From assembly GCA_012934845.2 (NCBI GenBank), contig WNNJ02000098.1:1-64000 (forward strand): 64,000 nucleotides of DNA. Direction: 5' to 3'. Position numbers and translations under genes: made by a program. A model generated the notes under the pieces. That model saw only the letters and a program-made list of their open reading frames with translations, ran no database searches and was not told where the DNA came from. This DNA is from Pomphorhynchus laevis (lineage: Eukaryota; Acanthocephala; Palaeacanthocephala; Echinorhynchida; Pomphorhynchidae). Below are positions 51,901-60,739 of the stretch, piece after piece (position 1 is the stretch's first letter; each line of letters starts with the position of its first letter).

Positions 51901-53630
51901 TAAAAAATAATTTAAACTTTTAAGCGAAAAACGTTTATGGATGGATAATAAGTAATATGCTTTGTATTGGAATAAGATACTAAATAATCAAATTTAATCA
52001 GAGGAAATACGTCTTTAGCGCGTATATGGCCCAGCTGCTATGTCGGGTCGAAAAATTAGTGGCCGAAACTTAATAACATAGCAGTTCCTACTGATGACTT
52101 AAAAGCAATATTTAGATACATCGTCCTGATGACCTCTAATCCTTATTGTAATACAACGTTTGTTATTTATTAGTCACTTCATAAAAATTGATTTTTTATT
52201 TTAAATTTCAATTTTTTATTTTAACTTGATATAATCTATTTCAAATTTTATAATAATTTAAATATTAGCGATAATTTTGTTATTTAAAACAAGAAATAAA
52301 TTCTAATAAATTTTATAATTTTTATAATTATTTATTATTTAGTTAGTCATTTTAGTCAAACGCAGAAGAACAGCGAAAAACACTGCTAGATGCCGTTTCG
52401 TCATCACTATGACTCTTCAGTGCCAATTCCCTCCCACTGCTGGATGCAGAGGAGGACTAGCAGACGGCAATCAACGAATCAAGTGTATGATATACTTGAA
52501 AACCTCTAGTGACATCGTCATTGAGTGCTGAACCAGCACTACCGCTTCACCAAATAGAATCATTAGCGCAAAAGCACTGGAAATGCCAGCGCAAGGTATT
52601 TTATGTATCGGCTAACTTATTTTATGAATATCCTAAACGAGAGTGAAACTAGTCCTCCTCTGCATCCAGCAGTGGGAGTGAATTGGCGCTATAGAGTCAT
52701 AGTGATGACGAAACGACATCTAGCACTATTTTTCGTTGTTCTTCCGCGTCTGGCTAAAATGACATACAAAATTCACGCGGATTGGTATGACTCTCGTTTT
52801 GATTTATTATTTAATTACTTAAATTTTATTTAGCATTTTATTTTAATTTATAAATAATATAAAATACGTAGACTCAGTTACCTGATCTGATTTTGCTGAT
52901 AATCTTTACAATTACGAATTTTTCGGATAGGATACATTTTTTCTATGATACTTTTTGTCATTAGCATAATTTACCATAATATCAAATGTCAATATATTTA
53001 TTATAACTTAGATCAATACAAAATTGGACAAACACCCAGTTTCCATTACTACTGCTCAGATAGGATCTGTGCGACAATTTTTACGTTCCCCGTTAGCTAA
53101 GCAACAACCTTTTGATCTGTACAACGCTGTGCATCTAAATTTAGAGTTTAATCCGAAGTAAGTGTTTAGATTATTTAGAATTTTTTAGAATTATAATCAA
53201 ATTGACAAGGACTTGATTAAAAACGTTTTGGGTCGAAAAATTATTTAAATTAAAAGAATTACATGTAAATTATATAAATTATATAAATGTATTCATAATA
53301 ACTGAATATTTCATATTAACCATCAAATATTTTCAAAGTCTTTGAGTCACTTTTATGTTCTAGCGTAAAAGTTTTATTTTTCTATTGACTGTTTTTTACT
53401 TTGGCTTTAGACACGATCTCATTAAAAAGGTTAACAGCATGCGTTCAAGCGATGAACCACTTGCGAGACAGTTGTCTGAGCAGGTATAACCTTTATATAA
53501 TTGCCTCTTTTAGTCGATTAATGTTTAGCTAATTGAAAATGCATTAGTAATTGCCGGGATATCAGAAGACCCTATACATGTTATATCCAAGGTGAATGAC
53601 CTCCTCTGCAAACTGGCAACAAGAAAATGA
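33995..53630 (+). CDS. TRAP1: TRAP1, mitochondrial HSP90-family chaperone
   Basis: ATP-dependent matrix HSP90 paralogue. Exons read: 33995-34066 (tentative presequence [20 protein letters not shown]), 36394-36476, 38581-38793, 39890-40053, 40101-40213, 42940-43013, 43057-43339, 43384-43453, 44122-44269, 44315-44442, 46584-46774, 47155-47240, 53012-53157, 53411-53483, 53529-53630 (TGA stop). From 36394 on, all phases agree and give 623 residues. Landmarks: [20 protein letters not shown], the N-box [12 protein letters not shown], the ATP-binding [19 protein letters not shown], the middle domain [13 protein letters not shown] and [13 protein letters not shown], and the C-terminal LDKHPV and [13 protein letters not shown]. 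The first exon ends in phase 0 while 36394 needs a 1-nt carry, so a small exon is missing between them or exon 1 is wrong. Introns span 44 bp to 5.8 kb. Confidence 0.92.
34180..34520. other. Less AT-rich unassigned block in TRAP1 intron 1
   Basis: tacaagacgacctccaagtc near 34202 resembles ttacaagacgacgtttaagt near 34806, so a short dispersed repeat is likely. No gene is recognised. Confidence 0.35.
36185..36375 (+). repeat. Three tandem copies of a ~60-64 bp unit containing a mini-exon-like core
   Basis: tttccgtacatttacatcag recurs at 36191, 36255 and 36315 (the third has att for atc), each followed by a donor-like GGTAATTG and a T-rich tail. The first copy is preceded by a tctag acceptor. 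Read as t/ATA/TAT/TTC/CGT/ACA/TTT/ACA/TCA/GAA/g, it would supply the 1-nt phase needed by the TRAP1 exon at 36394. Confidence 0.6.
36477..38580. other. TRAP1 intron between 36476 and 38581
   Basis: AT-rich, with a less AT-rich unassigned segment at 36.9-37.7 kb (short open frames on both strands, no homology recognised). Confidence 0.4.
38794..39889. other. TRAP1 intron, AT-rich
   Basis: Contains a 10-bp hairpin at 38903-38927 (gtgacttgaa/ttcaagtcac) and TA-rich simple sequence at 39.65-39.75 kb. Nothing else is recognised. Confidence 0.5.
40800..42500 (+). repeat. 31-bp minisatellite in a TRAP1 intron, with a 154-bp higher-order repeat
   Basis: About 50 copies of a unit near tatttcttcctcattatatc-caagtatctag. 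A five-unit block beginning cattataaccaagtatttag recurs at 41951, 42105 and 42259, a constant 154-bp offset. The array ends at a perfect inverted repeat (tttcttccctatta/taatagggaagaaa, about 42465-42495), where the unit sequence turns back on itself. Confidence 0.93.
44655..45450 (+). repeat. SINE-like repeat cluster with tRNA-like segments in a TRAP1 intron
   Basis: Three related segments contain gcgtatctggttagcgcatt-type sequence (44660-44700, 45247-45275, 45389-45440), which resembles the D-arm region of tRNAs. A segment ctaaccctttcctgtttgtg is duplicated at 44724 and 44993. Another unit (gtagctaactggccacactg at 45180 and gcagctacaggacacactga at about 45319) repeats with a period near 137 bp. 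A SINE or tRNA-derived repeat family is likely. No functional tRNA cloverleaf was seen. Confidence 0.45.
45451..46583. other. Rest of the TRAP1 intron
   Basis: Unassigned, moderately AT-rich. Near 46380-46435 there is an imperfect hairpin (gaaagtatttttatgaaaga against its near reverse complement). Confidence 0.45.
47462..47802 (+). mobile_element. Penelope-like element copy A, 5' piece (left of the hAT insertion)
   Basis: Encodes [20 protein letters not shown] and [18 protein letters not shown], then [23 protein letters not shown]. This is the N-terminal RT region of Penelope-like elements whose RT reads YWNPKLH...PIKPRFI. An internal segment that would hold RT motif A is absent, exactly as in the first half of the copy at 61.0-61.25 kb. 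The element continues at 50563. Confidence 0.75.
47803..50562 (-). mobile_element. hAT-superfamily DNA transposon, 2760 bp, young and nearly intact
   Basis: Terminal inverted repeats CAGGGGTGGGCAAA (47803-47816) and its complement (50549-50562) are flanked by a perfect 8-bp target-site duplication atttagac (47795-47802, 50563-50570). Subterminal GC-rich blocks (gcgcgggcc; ccggcccgcgggccgg) resemble those of hAT elements beginning CAGGGGTGGGCAAA. One transposase gene lies on the minus strand. The insertion splits a Penelope-like RT between its STSIF and KGVPMG codons; the uninterrupted relative at 61.7 kb shows the empty site. Exact target duplication and an almost open transposase mark a recent arrival. 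Confidence 0.97.
48204..50017 (-). pseudogene. hAT transposase (ZBED/SCAND3-like), one frameshift from open
   Basis: Starts at ATG 50017-50015; 417 codons to about 48764, then continues in another frame to TAA ending at 48204 (195 codons), so about 600 residues in all, a normal hAT size. N-terminal BED zinc finger: [20 protein letters not shown] with a following TKH. The RNase H-like catalytic core shows [13 protein letters not shown] (first Asp) and [13 protein letters not shown] (second Asp). The C-terminal dimerisation (hATC) region has [20 protein letters not shown] and [12 protein letters not shown], with the conserved ER of the catalytic Glu. The two frames overlap around 48764-48791, just after LQGKTN, which indicates a single 1-nt indel. 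It binds its own termini and cuts DNA in the nucleus. It is most like ZBED5/GTF2IRD2/SCAND3-type transposases. Confidence 0.93.
50563..51176 (+). mobile_element. Penelope-like element copy A, 3' piece (RT palm and C-terminus)
   Basis: Continues the copy broken by the h[19 protein letters not shown] (RT motif B), then [19 protein letters not shown] (motif C with an intact YIDD at about 50718), then [20 protein letters not shown] and [20 protein letters not shown] to a stop at 51176. The C-terminal lysine/asparagine-rich end runs straight into the foldback array. No GIY-YIG domain is seen in this copy. Confidence 0.8.
51160..52215 (+). repeat. Tandem array of about four Penelope-associated foldback units
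   Basis: Units begin near 51160, 51400, 51655 and 51935 (ggataataaataatatac-type start), with periods of about 240-280 bp. Each complete unit can fold with an outer stem (ATCAGAGGAA 51250-51259 with TTCCTCCTGAT 51338-51348), a side hairpin (AAATACAT/ATGTATTT, about 51258-51280), a main stem (GCTGCTATG/CATAGCAG, 51287-51337) and an apical stem (TTCGG/CCGAA, 51296-51320). In unit 2 the outer stem is CATCAG/CTGATG. Unit 3 is truncated. It directly follows the Penelope ORF and presumably represents its 3' UTR or pseudo-LTRs. Confidence 0.8.
52346..52763. mobile_element. MITE/foldback with 115-bp terminal inverted repeats
   Basis: 52346-52460 and 52649-52763 are inverted repeats with roughly a dozen differences over 115 bp, beginning GTCATTTTAG and separated by a 188-bp spacer. 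A flanking ta/ta could be a 2-bp target duplication. No coding capacity; the open frame at 52603-52833 is incidental. Located in the last large TRAP1 intron. Confidence 0.85.
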
Positions 53631-56011
53631 ATTCCGCTTGACTTTATGTAAATTAAATGCTCGTGAATTAACAAAATAAATCAGTGTTGCCAGTTGTAAA
53701 TGTTATAGAAAACAATGAAGCAAATACATGTAATAAGTCATAAGATGAATTTTCCGAGTAACAAAAACGAGAAGTGGGCAAACAGCTTTCTGTCCATTTG
53801 AATGAGTTGATATACTAAATGTCGAAGTGGAGCAGTAACTAGGAAATAGTATTTTTTTATAGAAATATCAGTATTTATAAGGGGGTAATAGTTTATACTT
53901 CATATAATGATGATTTGTAAAATGGACAGCTCAATCCCAATTTATCATAATACAAATAGCGGACCAGCATACTATTTATGAATTATGAAATAAATTTGTC
54001 CATTAGAATATGACTGGGAAAATGTTATTGGATGGATCTTACAAGAAACATTATTGTCGTGTTCCAGTTGTGCTTATGATAATAACCTGACGTTGAATAA
54101 ATCATTGAATATACCGTCAACAAGAACTAGTGGTCTAATCTACTTAATTGAAACTTACATCAAATAATAAAATATAATTTAATTCCAAATCTTGGGTATA
54201 AAGTTATTACAATTTTATATTAGTTAGGGGTATAAAAGACCACATTGTACAAAATATGCCCATCATTTCATTAAATAATAATGTTATTTTCACCTTTTAT
54301 TATAAAAGGTGAAAATTTAAATTATAATTATAATTTTAATATAATTTTAATTATAATTCTTTTTAATTATAAATTCTTATCTCTACAATTGGCTACAAAA
54401 GAACGTTAGCGAAATCTGAAATCGCTGTTAATCTGAAAATTTCCATTCGCGATCTGAAATCGCGAATGGAAATTAGAAACAATCGATGAAAAAAGTGAAG
54501 TTGATGTTTCTGCAAGTGAAATATTATGTTATGAATGAAACAGATTATGAAACCAATACCGTAAATGAAAACAATAGCAAAGTGCAGATGAGTCAGTTCT
54601 TGATAAAAGCGAGCATCAAATGGAAGTTTTAGTAACTACATTGCTTTATCACTCTACATGTAGAGTGATAAAGCTAAACTCATTCTAAGGACATCACAGA
54701 TAAATGTGGCTAGCCTAGACCAATTTTTTGTCGTTGAATATTTTTGTTAAAACAAGAAACACATATAGTTGTTTAAAGTTAGTATAGATGACCCAACATT
54801 TGTGCCAAAAGGAAAGACAGGAGAACTAAATAAAAAATGTTGCTAGGCATCTTATCAAACTATACACTCAGAAAAGGTTACCGGCAAATAATTGAGCGTT
54901 ATTAATAAATAAGCTCAATTATTTGTACTTAATGCTCCTCGATGACCCGATGAGCATTAAGTACAAATTGTAGAGACACCAACAGTTCACAAAATGACAT
55001 AAAAACAAAAACTGAGTGTTCGTTGAGCTCAAAAACTTGTACAAATCATAGTGTGACTCTTGCACTAGATACCATGGCAAATAATTTCAAAACTAGTCGA
55101 TATGATTAATTTTATTTTTACAAGAAAATGAGAGATTTCCGTAGGCATTTTTTCTGTTTGTATGGTGTGGCAGCCACGAAAGAATCGACAAAACGAATTT
55201 ACTATATTCAAAAATAAAAAGGAATTTTAACGTTTTCGTTTATCTTTTTAAATTAATAAACTGGGTAGAAATTATAAGCCTTTTTAGCAATGAGGTCATA
55301 CATACACCATGGGAGTAGATGAAAGAAGAGATTTAGTGGTACCTGCTGAGAGTACATAAAATTTTCCAACAAACAAGACATATTGCTTCCTATTCTTGAT
55401 CTTAATCTATTCAATCTTAATCTATAATTATTAAAATTCAAATTTTGTAAATATTAGATACTAATGTACTTTAAATTTTACTTATATTTTTATAATTAAA
55501 TTAGTATTTCGATTGACAAATTTTGTTTTTAATATTTTACCAATTTGATAAACCTTTTTATGCAATCGATATTTTTGATTATTTCAATAAATCATTAATA
55601 AAACAATCAAACTTTAAATATTCACGGAATCAATAATTAACAAACTGAAACAATGTTTAAATCGAAGGGAATCAAAATTTTAGATCCCATCACAAATTTT
55701 CACACTATACCCGCATTTTTAATATTAAAAATACTCGAGAAATAAAAGTAAATAACTGTAGCTTAAACATTTGCTTACATTTTAAACAAGCGAGATCTAT
55801 AAAATATCATTGTGTTTAATTAATTTAAGCATATATTCTAGTTGTAAACAGATTTGTTAAATTTAATAAATTATTAAATTAGATTATAAAATTATTTAAT
55901 AAATAATTTTTTAAACACTTTCCAGTTATTTTCTTGTCAAAAACGAATTTACCAAAGTAAAGTCAACCCTTAGAAAGTTGTTTATTTTGTGAGTGGCAAA
56001 ATAAACGAAAT
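53631..56011. other. Intergenic region between TRAP1 and COA3, rich in perfect hairpins
   Basis: No gene is recognised. Perfect or near-perfect hairpins occur at about 54291-54315 (caccttttattataaaaggtg), 54437-54470 (tttccattcgcgat/atcgcgaatggaaa), 54643-54674 (a perfect 32-bp palindrome), about 54884-54924 (caaataattgagc/gctcaattatttg) and about 54922-54969 (tttgtacttaatgctc and complement). Confidence 0.65.
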
Positions 56012-56242
56012 TTACTTGTCGGGTTCATCTAGAGTATCAAGAAAGTCTTCTTGCCGAACCCGATACATTGTGTACCCGTATGTTCCTAGAGCAATGCCGC
56101 AAATAAGAGCTAAGTACCCACGTGCTCTTCGTCTTTTCTTAAGAACGAAAGAGACACGGCGAAGGTTCGCTTCTTCTGTGGCCTTCATTCGAATACGATT
56201 AGCTGCAGACAAATCATTCGGATCGAATTTCTGATCAGACAT
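56012..56242 (-). CDS. COA3: COA3, cytochrome c oxidase assembly factor 3
   Basis: A single-exon 76-aa protein from ATG at 56242-56240 to TAA at 56014-56012. COA3 (CCDC56) is a small inner-membrane protein that stabilises newly made COX1 during complex IV assembly. The basic KKRRRARG stretch before one transmembrane helix (about residues 42-60, YLALICGIALGTYGYTMY) and the following RVRQEDFLDTLDE match the family's YGYTFYSISQERFLDELE signature. The length is near the usual 80-105. On the minus strand a tttattgcag acceptor-like sequence ends 8 nt before the ATG, so the 5' end is likely cis- or trans-spliced. The N-terminus diverges from vertebrate COA3. Confidence 0.88.
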   Translation of the reverse strand: MSDQKFDPNDLSAANRIRMKATEEANLRRVSFVLKKRRRARGYLALICGIALGTYGYTMYRVRQEDFLDTLDEPDK

Positions 56243-57365
56243 TTTATTATCTGCAATAAATAGTTAGATTGTTTTAATTTGAAATAATTTTATTTTTAAA
56301 TAACACTATTAAATAATCTGTTTTAAAATAAACTAAATATAATTGCTTGTAATTTTTATAAAATAAGGTATTTAAAAATGTATTGAAAAAAAATTAGAAT
56401 TAATTTAAGTAATTCTTCTTACTGTGATAAAATTTCGAGACTTTCAATTATGGGATATTATATTATGCTATGAAGTTATGATCTGAAATATCGACTCAAG
56501 TTGAGACGATAAAATATAATTTTATAAAGAGATCTGAATTTCTTTAGAGTAAATGATTTAACATTTCCCTAATTTCATTATTATTTATTTAAATGTAAAA
56601 AATAATGTTTTATTTTTTTAAATTTTAAATATGAAATAAATTAATTATAATTAAAATAATAATTATTAATTAAATTAATAAATATTATTATGCTAAGATG
56701 TTATGATCTGGAATATCTTATCGACTCAAGTTGAGACGATAAAATATAATTTTATAAAGAGATCTGAATTTCTTTAGAGTAAATGATTTAACATTTCCCT
56801 AATTTCATTATTATTTATTTAAAATGTAAAAAATAATGTATTGTATTAATTTTAAATATTTAATAAATAAATAATAATTAAATTTTAATTTTAAATATTT
56901 AATAAATTAAATAAATAATAATTAAAACATTAATTAAAATATTAATTAATATTATATAATCTTAAATTAAATATTAATTATATAAAAACATGTAAGCGAA
57001 TAAGATATTCGCTTGCAAATATAAGATATAATATTAATAATATTATTATATTATAATATTAATAATATAATATTAATTTTATAATATTAATAATATAATA
57101 TTATAATATTAATTTATATTATTTTTTTTATTTACCCTTTATTTATCATTAAAATATAAACGGATAATCGCAATATTACATTTGGTTAAATATCACTAAA
57201 ATGTATAAATTTAATTTTATAGTGATCAAATATTAAGTATATGGATCATAAGGATAAATCATCGTCAGTACGCGGTTTTACGTTATTACAGGATAAATTG
57301 TAAAAGCGCATTTAATTTGAGTTAAAAATAATCACTTATAAATAAAATAAATATATTTTTAAGAT
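56243..57365. other. AT-rich region upstream of COA3 with a ~135-bp direct duplication
   Basis: 56461-56595 and about 56687-56826 are near-identical in the same orientation (tcgactcaagttgagacgat...), offset about 230 bp. The rest is TA-rich simple sequence with no gene. Confidence 0.7.
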
Positions 57366-57369
57366 TATT

Positions 57370-58770
57370 GGATCAATAAAAAGAGAAAAATTTTATTTTG
57401 ATATTTCAATAACCTCTGTTGGCATATTAAGAAAATTACAATTTTAAGGGTAATTATCAAAGAAAGAAGGACAATTTTATTTGATATTTTGCTAACTTCT
57501 ATTAGCATCTTCAGAAAATTACAATGTTTTTTAAAATGAATATGCTTATATAAAAGTTCAAAACGATCACCGCTATTTGCTTTGGGCAGATGCTGCTGTT
57601 GTTAGCGATAACCAGCTGCTTTCACTGTTGTTTGATTTTTTACACGATTTCGGCAACTTTTAAATGAACACGAAACGCAATAAAAAAGGGGTGGTTTAAA
57701 ATAGTTTAGAAACAAAACAAAAATAATAACCGTAACATTTTCATTCAAAATAAATAATTTGAAAAAAATAAGAAAAAAATATAATAAATAATAATTAAAA
57801 GTACTAGAAAAATTAAACAAAGTATAAAAACAAAATAGAAATAATAATTTTTACAACATCTTTACAAAATATTTAACGTTACGTCAGGTTTATTATTCGA
57901 CATAATAATATTGGAGTTTTTATGAATGTAATAAGCCTCAAGAATTTTTCTATTTAAACAATTGGTTTCTTTTGCTAAAACAACAGTATTATTATAATCA
58001 ATATTGTGATCTAAATTTAAACTATGGTCTACAATAGCGCTACTTAGGCTTTTTTGAGTGTGCATTTGTGTTGTTTTAATCTAGTCTCTAATGGTTCGCC
58101 TGTTTGACCCACATATATTTTATCGCATTCTAAACAAGAAATTTTATAACTTAATCTATCTTTGGGTTTCTTTTCAAAATGTTATGTAACTTCGGTATTC
58201 TACTATTATCCAAAACAATATTTAAAGTATTTAATGTTTTATTGTTTGAAACAAATCTTTTGAAATTAATATTCCAAAAAGTTATTTATAAATGATAATC
58301 CTATGTATTTATTTTCTCTTTCTGGGCCAAAAACAACTTGTTTATCCTTTTTGGTACTTTTGTAGAACCTTTTTGGTACTTTTAATTGCCCATGATGGAA
58401 AACCGTTTTTATATTATAGAATTCAAATTATCTTATTATTTGTTTCAAGTTCATTTACATCGAAAACAATCATCTTACTTCGTAAAAACAAAGAATTAGC
58501 AACAGATAGTTTCCAATGTATTGGGACATTGGCATTCCATGAAACAATATTTAAATTATTTTAATTTTTATAATAAACGGATGTTTTTAAAATATCATTT
58601 GATGTTCTACTAACGACGACATCTAAAAATAAATGTTATTTTTTTAAATTTGTCAAACATTTCGATTTACAAATGCTAAATAATTATTTAAATAATAAAT
58701 TGAATTTCTTATTAGTTTTAAACACCTTAAAAAATTTTTTGATTTTGTACAATTTACAAAAACAATACGT
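57370..58770 (-). mobile_element. Penelope-like element with GIY-YIG endonuclease, 3' half (minus strand)
   Basis: On the minus strand: an RT C-terminal segment (FLDVVVSRTSNDILKTSVYY; QVVFGPERENKY), then SYKISCLECDKIYVGQTGEP, which has the shape of a GIY-YIG nuclease start, then SSAIVDHSLNLDHNIDYNNT and ILEAYYIHKNSN (GIY-YIG C-terminal part, about 58060-57870). Penelope-like elements characteristically pair this RT with a GIY-YIG nuclease. The 3' terminus near 57370-57500 carries ctgaagatgctaatagaagt and aacagaggttattgaaatat. Frames are interrupted. Confidence 0.75.
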
Positions 58771-58774
58771 GGAT

Positions 58775-59912
58775 ATTCAAAGTGTTAGAACCTAGGAAGG
58801 TGACTCAAACAGAATCGTCAACAAGTTTGTGAATTAGTCTAATTAAGTACTAATCTTAATTTTAAAGTCTTAAATTTGGGTCCTAACTTTGCACCAAAGA
58901 TAATATTTTCAGAACCAAAATTTTTTAACTAAATTCGACAAAACTGGTTTTAATTTAAAAAACTATAAAATATAATTTACCTAAATACATAAAATTAAAC
59001 TAAGAAACTCTTAATGTCATGTTCAAACCAAGAGGAATTAAACAAAGACATTAAAAGTGTTAAAAACGAAATTAGCACAAAGGACTTTGTAATTTGTAAA
59101 TCTTATAAAAATGATTGTTTTATTGTAATGAAAAACTTAGAATATATAAAATTAGGCACGGATATTATTAACAATGTAAAATTTAATAAATTAAACAGAG
59201 ACGATACATTAAAACGACAGTCAGCATTTAATAATTTTTTGAAAAAAGATGAAAAGATAATAACATTATAAGAAAATGTTAAAGATAAATGTAAATAGCA
59301 AAATCAAAAACTTTTAAATTATAATTAATAAATGTAATTATATTTTCAATATAATTACATTTATTATTGTTTAAATAATTATTTAACATTTTAAAATTAT
59401 TAATACTAACAATATTTAACAAATTTTGAAACAAATTAAGTGATGGATGTTCTATAAACGATTAGAAACTGAAAACTCAAAATTAATAGCAAAATTCAAA
59501 AGTTGCCTACTTATCTTTTTTGAGAATTTTTAGTCTTAAAATTTTTAATGTCACACATTAACTTTGTAAATAAAATTAAATTAGTTTTTTGCAAGATCTT
59601 AAATTTTACATTTACATTCATTTTACATTTAGATATCTTGATTTTGATTTTCTCTTCACGATTTTTTATTAATTTTTCAAGTTATTTATTTTGAATGGAT
59701 ATTATTTTTGTATTGCTTTTAAACTATTTTTATTGTTTTCCCTTTTAATTAATTTTAAAATTAATTAAATAATTAATAAATTTAATTAATTTTACCCTTT
59801 TTAGTGTGTTTTGTGTACTTTCAAAAGTCGCTGAAATCGTGTAACAACAAAAAACTAACAGAGGTTAGCGAAATATCAAAATAAAATTTCCCCTTTTACT
59901 GATCCAGCTCCA
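58775..59912 (+). mobile_element. Penelope-like element, 5' part and 3' terminus (plus strand), head-to-head with the previous one
   Basis: The plus-strand frame 59014-59271 encodes VKNEISTKDFVICKSYKND and FIVMKNLEYIKLGTDIINNV, the N-terminal (I/V)xKADKG...V(V/I)M...Y block of Penelope-like RTs. The far end (59855-59912: aacagaggttagcgaaatat, then caaaataaaattt) is an inverted match to the terminus of the minus-strand piece at 57375-57430. The two copies are therefore joined at their 5' ends with their 3' termini facing outward. Confidence 0.65.
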
Positions 59913-60735
59913 ATAATTCTTTGTCGATAATTGATCATTATCAACTATTTACAAAATTGCTTTTGTTTCTTTACTACCCAAACCAATCATGTGAATCTGT
60001 TAATAGATCTTCACTCACTGTTTATTAATAGACATACGCCATTTGATACAATTCGAAATTGCCGTATAAACTTTTTGATGATAAAGTATTTTTGTATGAT
60101 AAATTCTATCAAGTGAACTTAGAAAGCGAACTTACTGCATTCTTAGAGTTTTATTTGCAATTGAATACTTTAATCCATTTATTTTATATAAATGGATAAA
60201 ATATATAATTTTGATTTATTTAATATATAATTGTAAATTAATAATTGATTAATTGCAATTTATAATTGCAAATTGTAAATAAAAGTGAGAAACAAAATAG
60301 ACAAGCAAAAATACGATTTTATTTTGTTAATTTACAATTTACCAACTTATTGGCTTCATTTTGTCTTGACGCCATGTACAATATCTTCAATATTCCTAAA
60401 ATAGTAAACAAAAAGGAATGACATTTATGAAAGGCATTTATCAAACTAAAGTTGATTGAAAAAACTATAAATTGATAAATTGTTAATCTGATAATCAAAA
60501 TAATCACTTGCAATCAAAACACAAAATTCTGCTTTTTTTCTGAGAATAGAATAATGGAATAACGTTAGAATAATATATTGTAAATCCTTCGGATGACGAT
60601 ATTTTTTAAATTGCTCCAAATTTTGCGCACATTCCAAAACGCGTCCGTATTCGATTAACGATGTTTTAATTGATTATTTTCAATTATTTTTTATTGATTA
60701 ACGATGTTTTATAATTGTTTGTTATAAAGATAACA
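59913..60735. other. Unassigned region with one possible minus-strand coding stretch
   Basis: On the minus strand about 60680-60446 is open and reads EYGRVLECAQNLEQFKKY, then RHPKDLQYIILTLFHYSILR. The composition is more protein-like than the neighbours, but I recognise no family and see no clear splice context. It could be an exon or a retroelement piece. Confidence 0.3.
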
Positions 60736-60739
60736 AATA

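Noticed and set aside
52603-52833. 76-codon open frame
   Set aside because: Falls across one arm of the MITE; no homology and no splice context.
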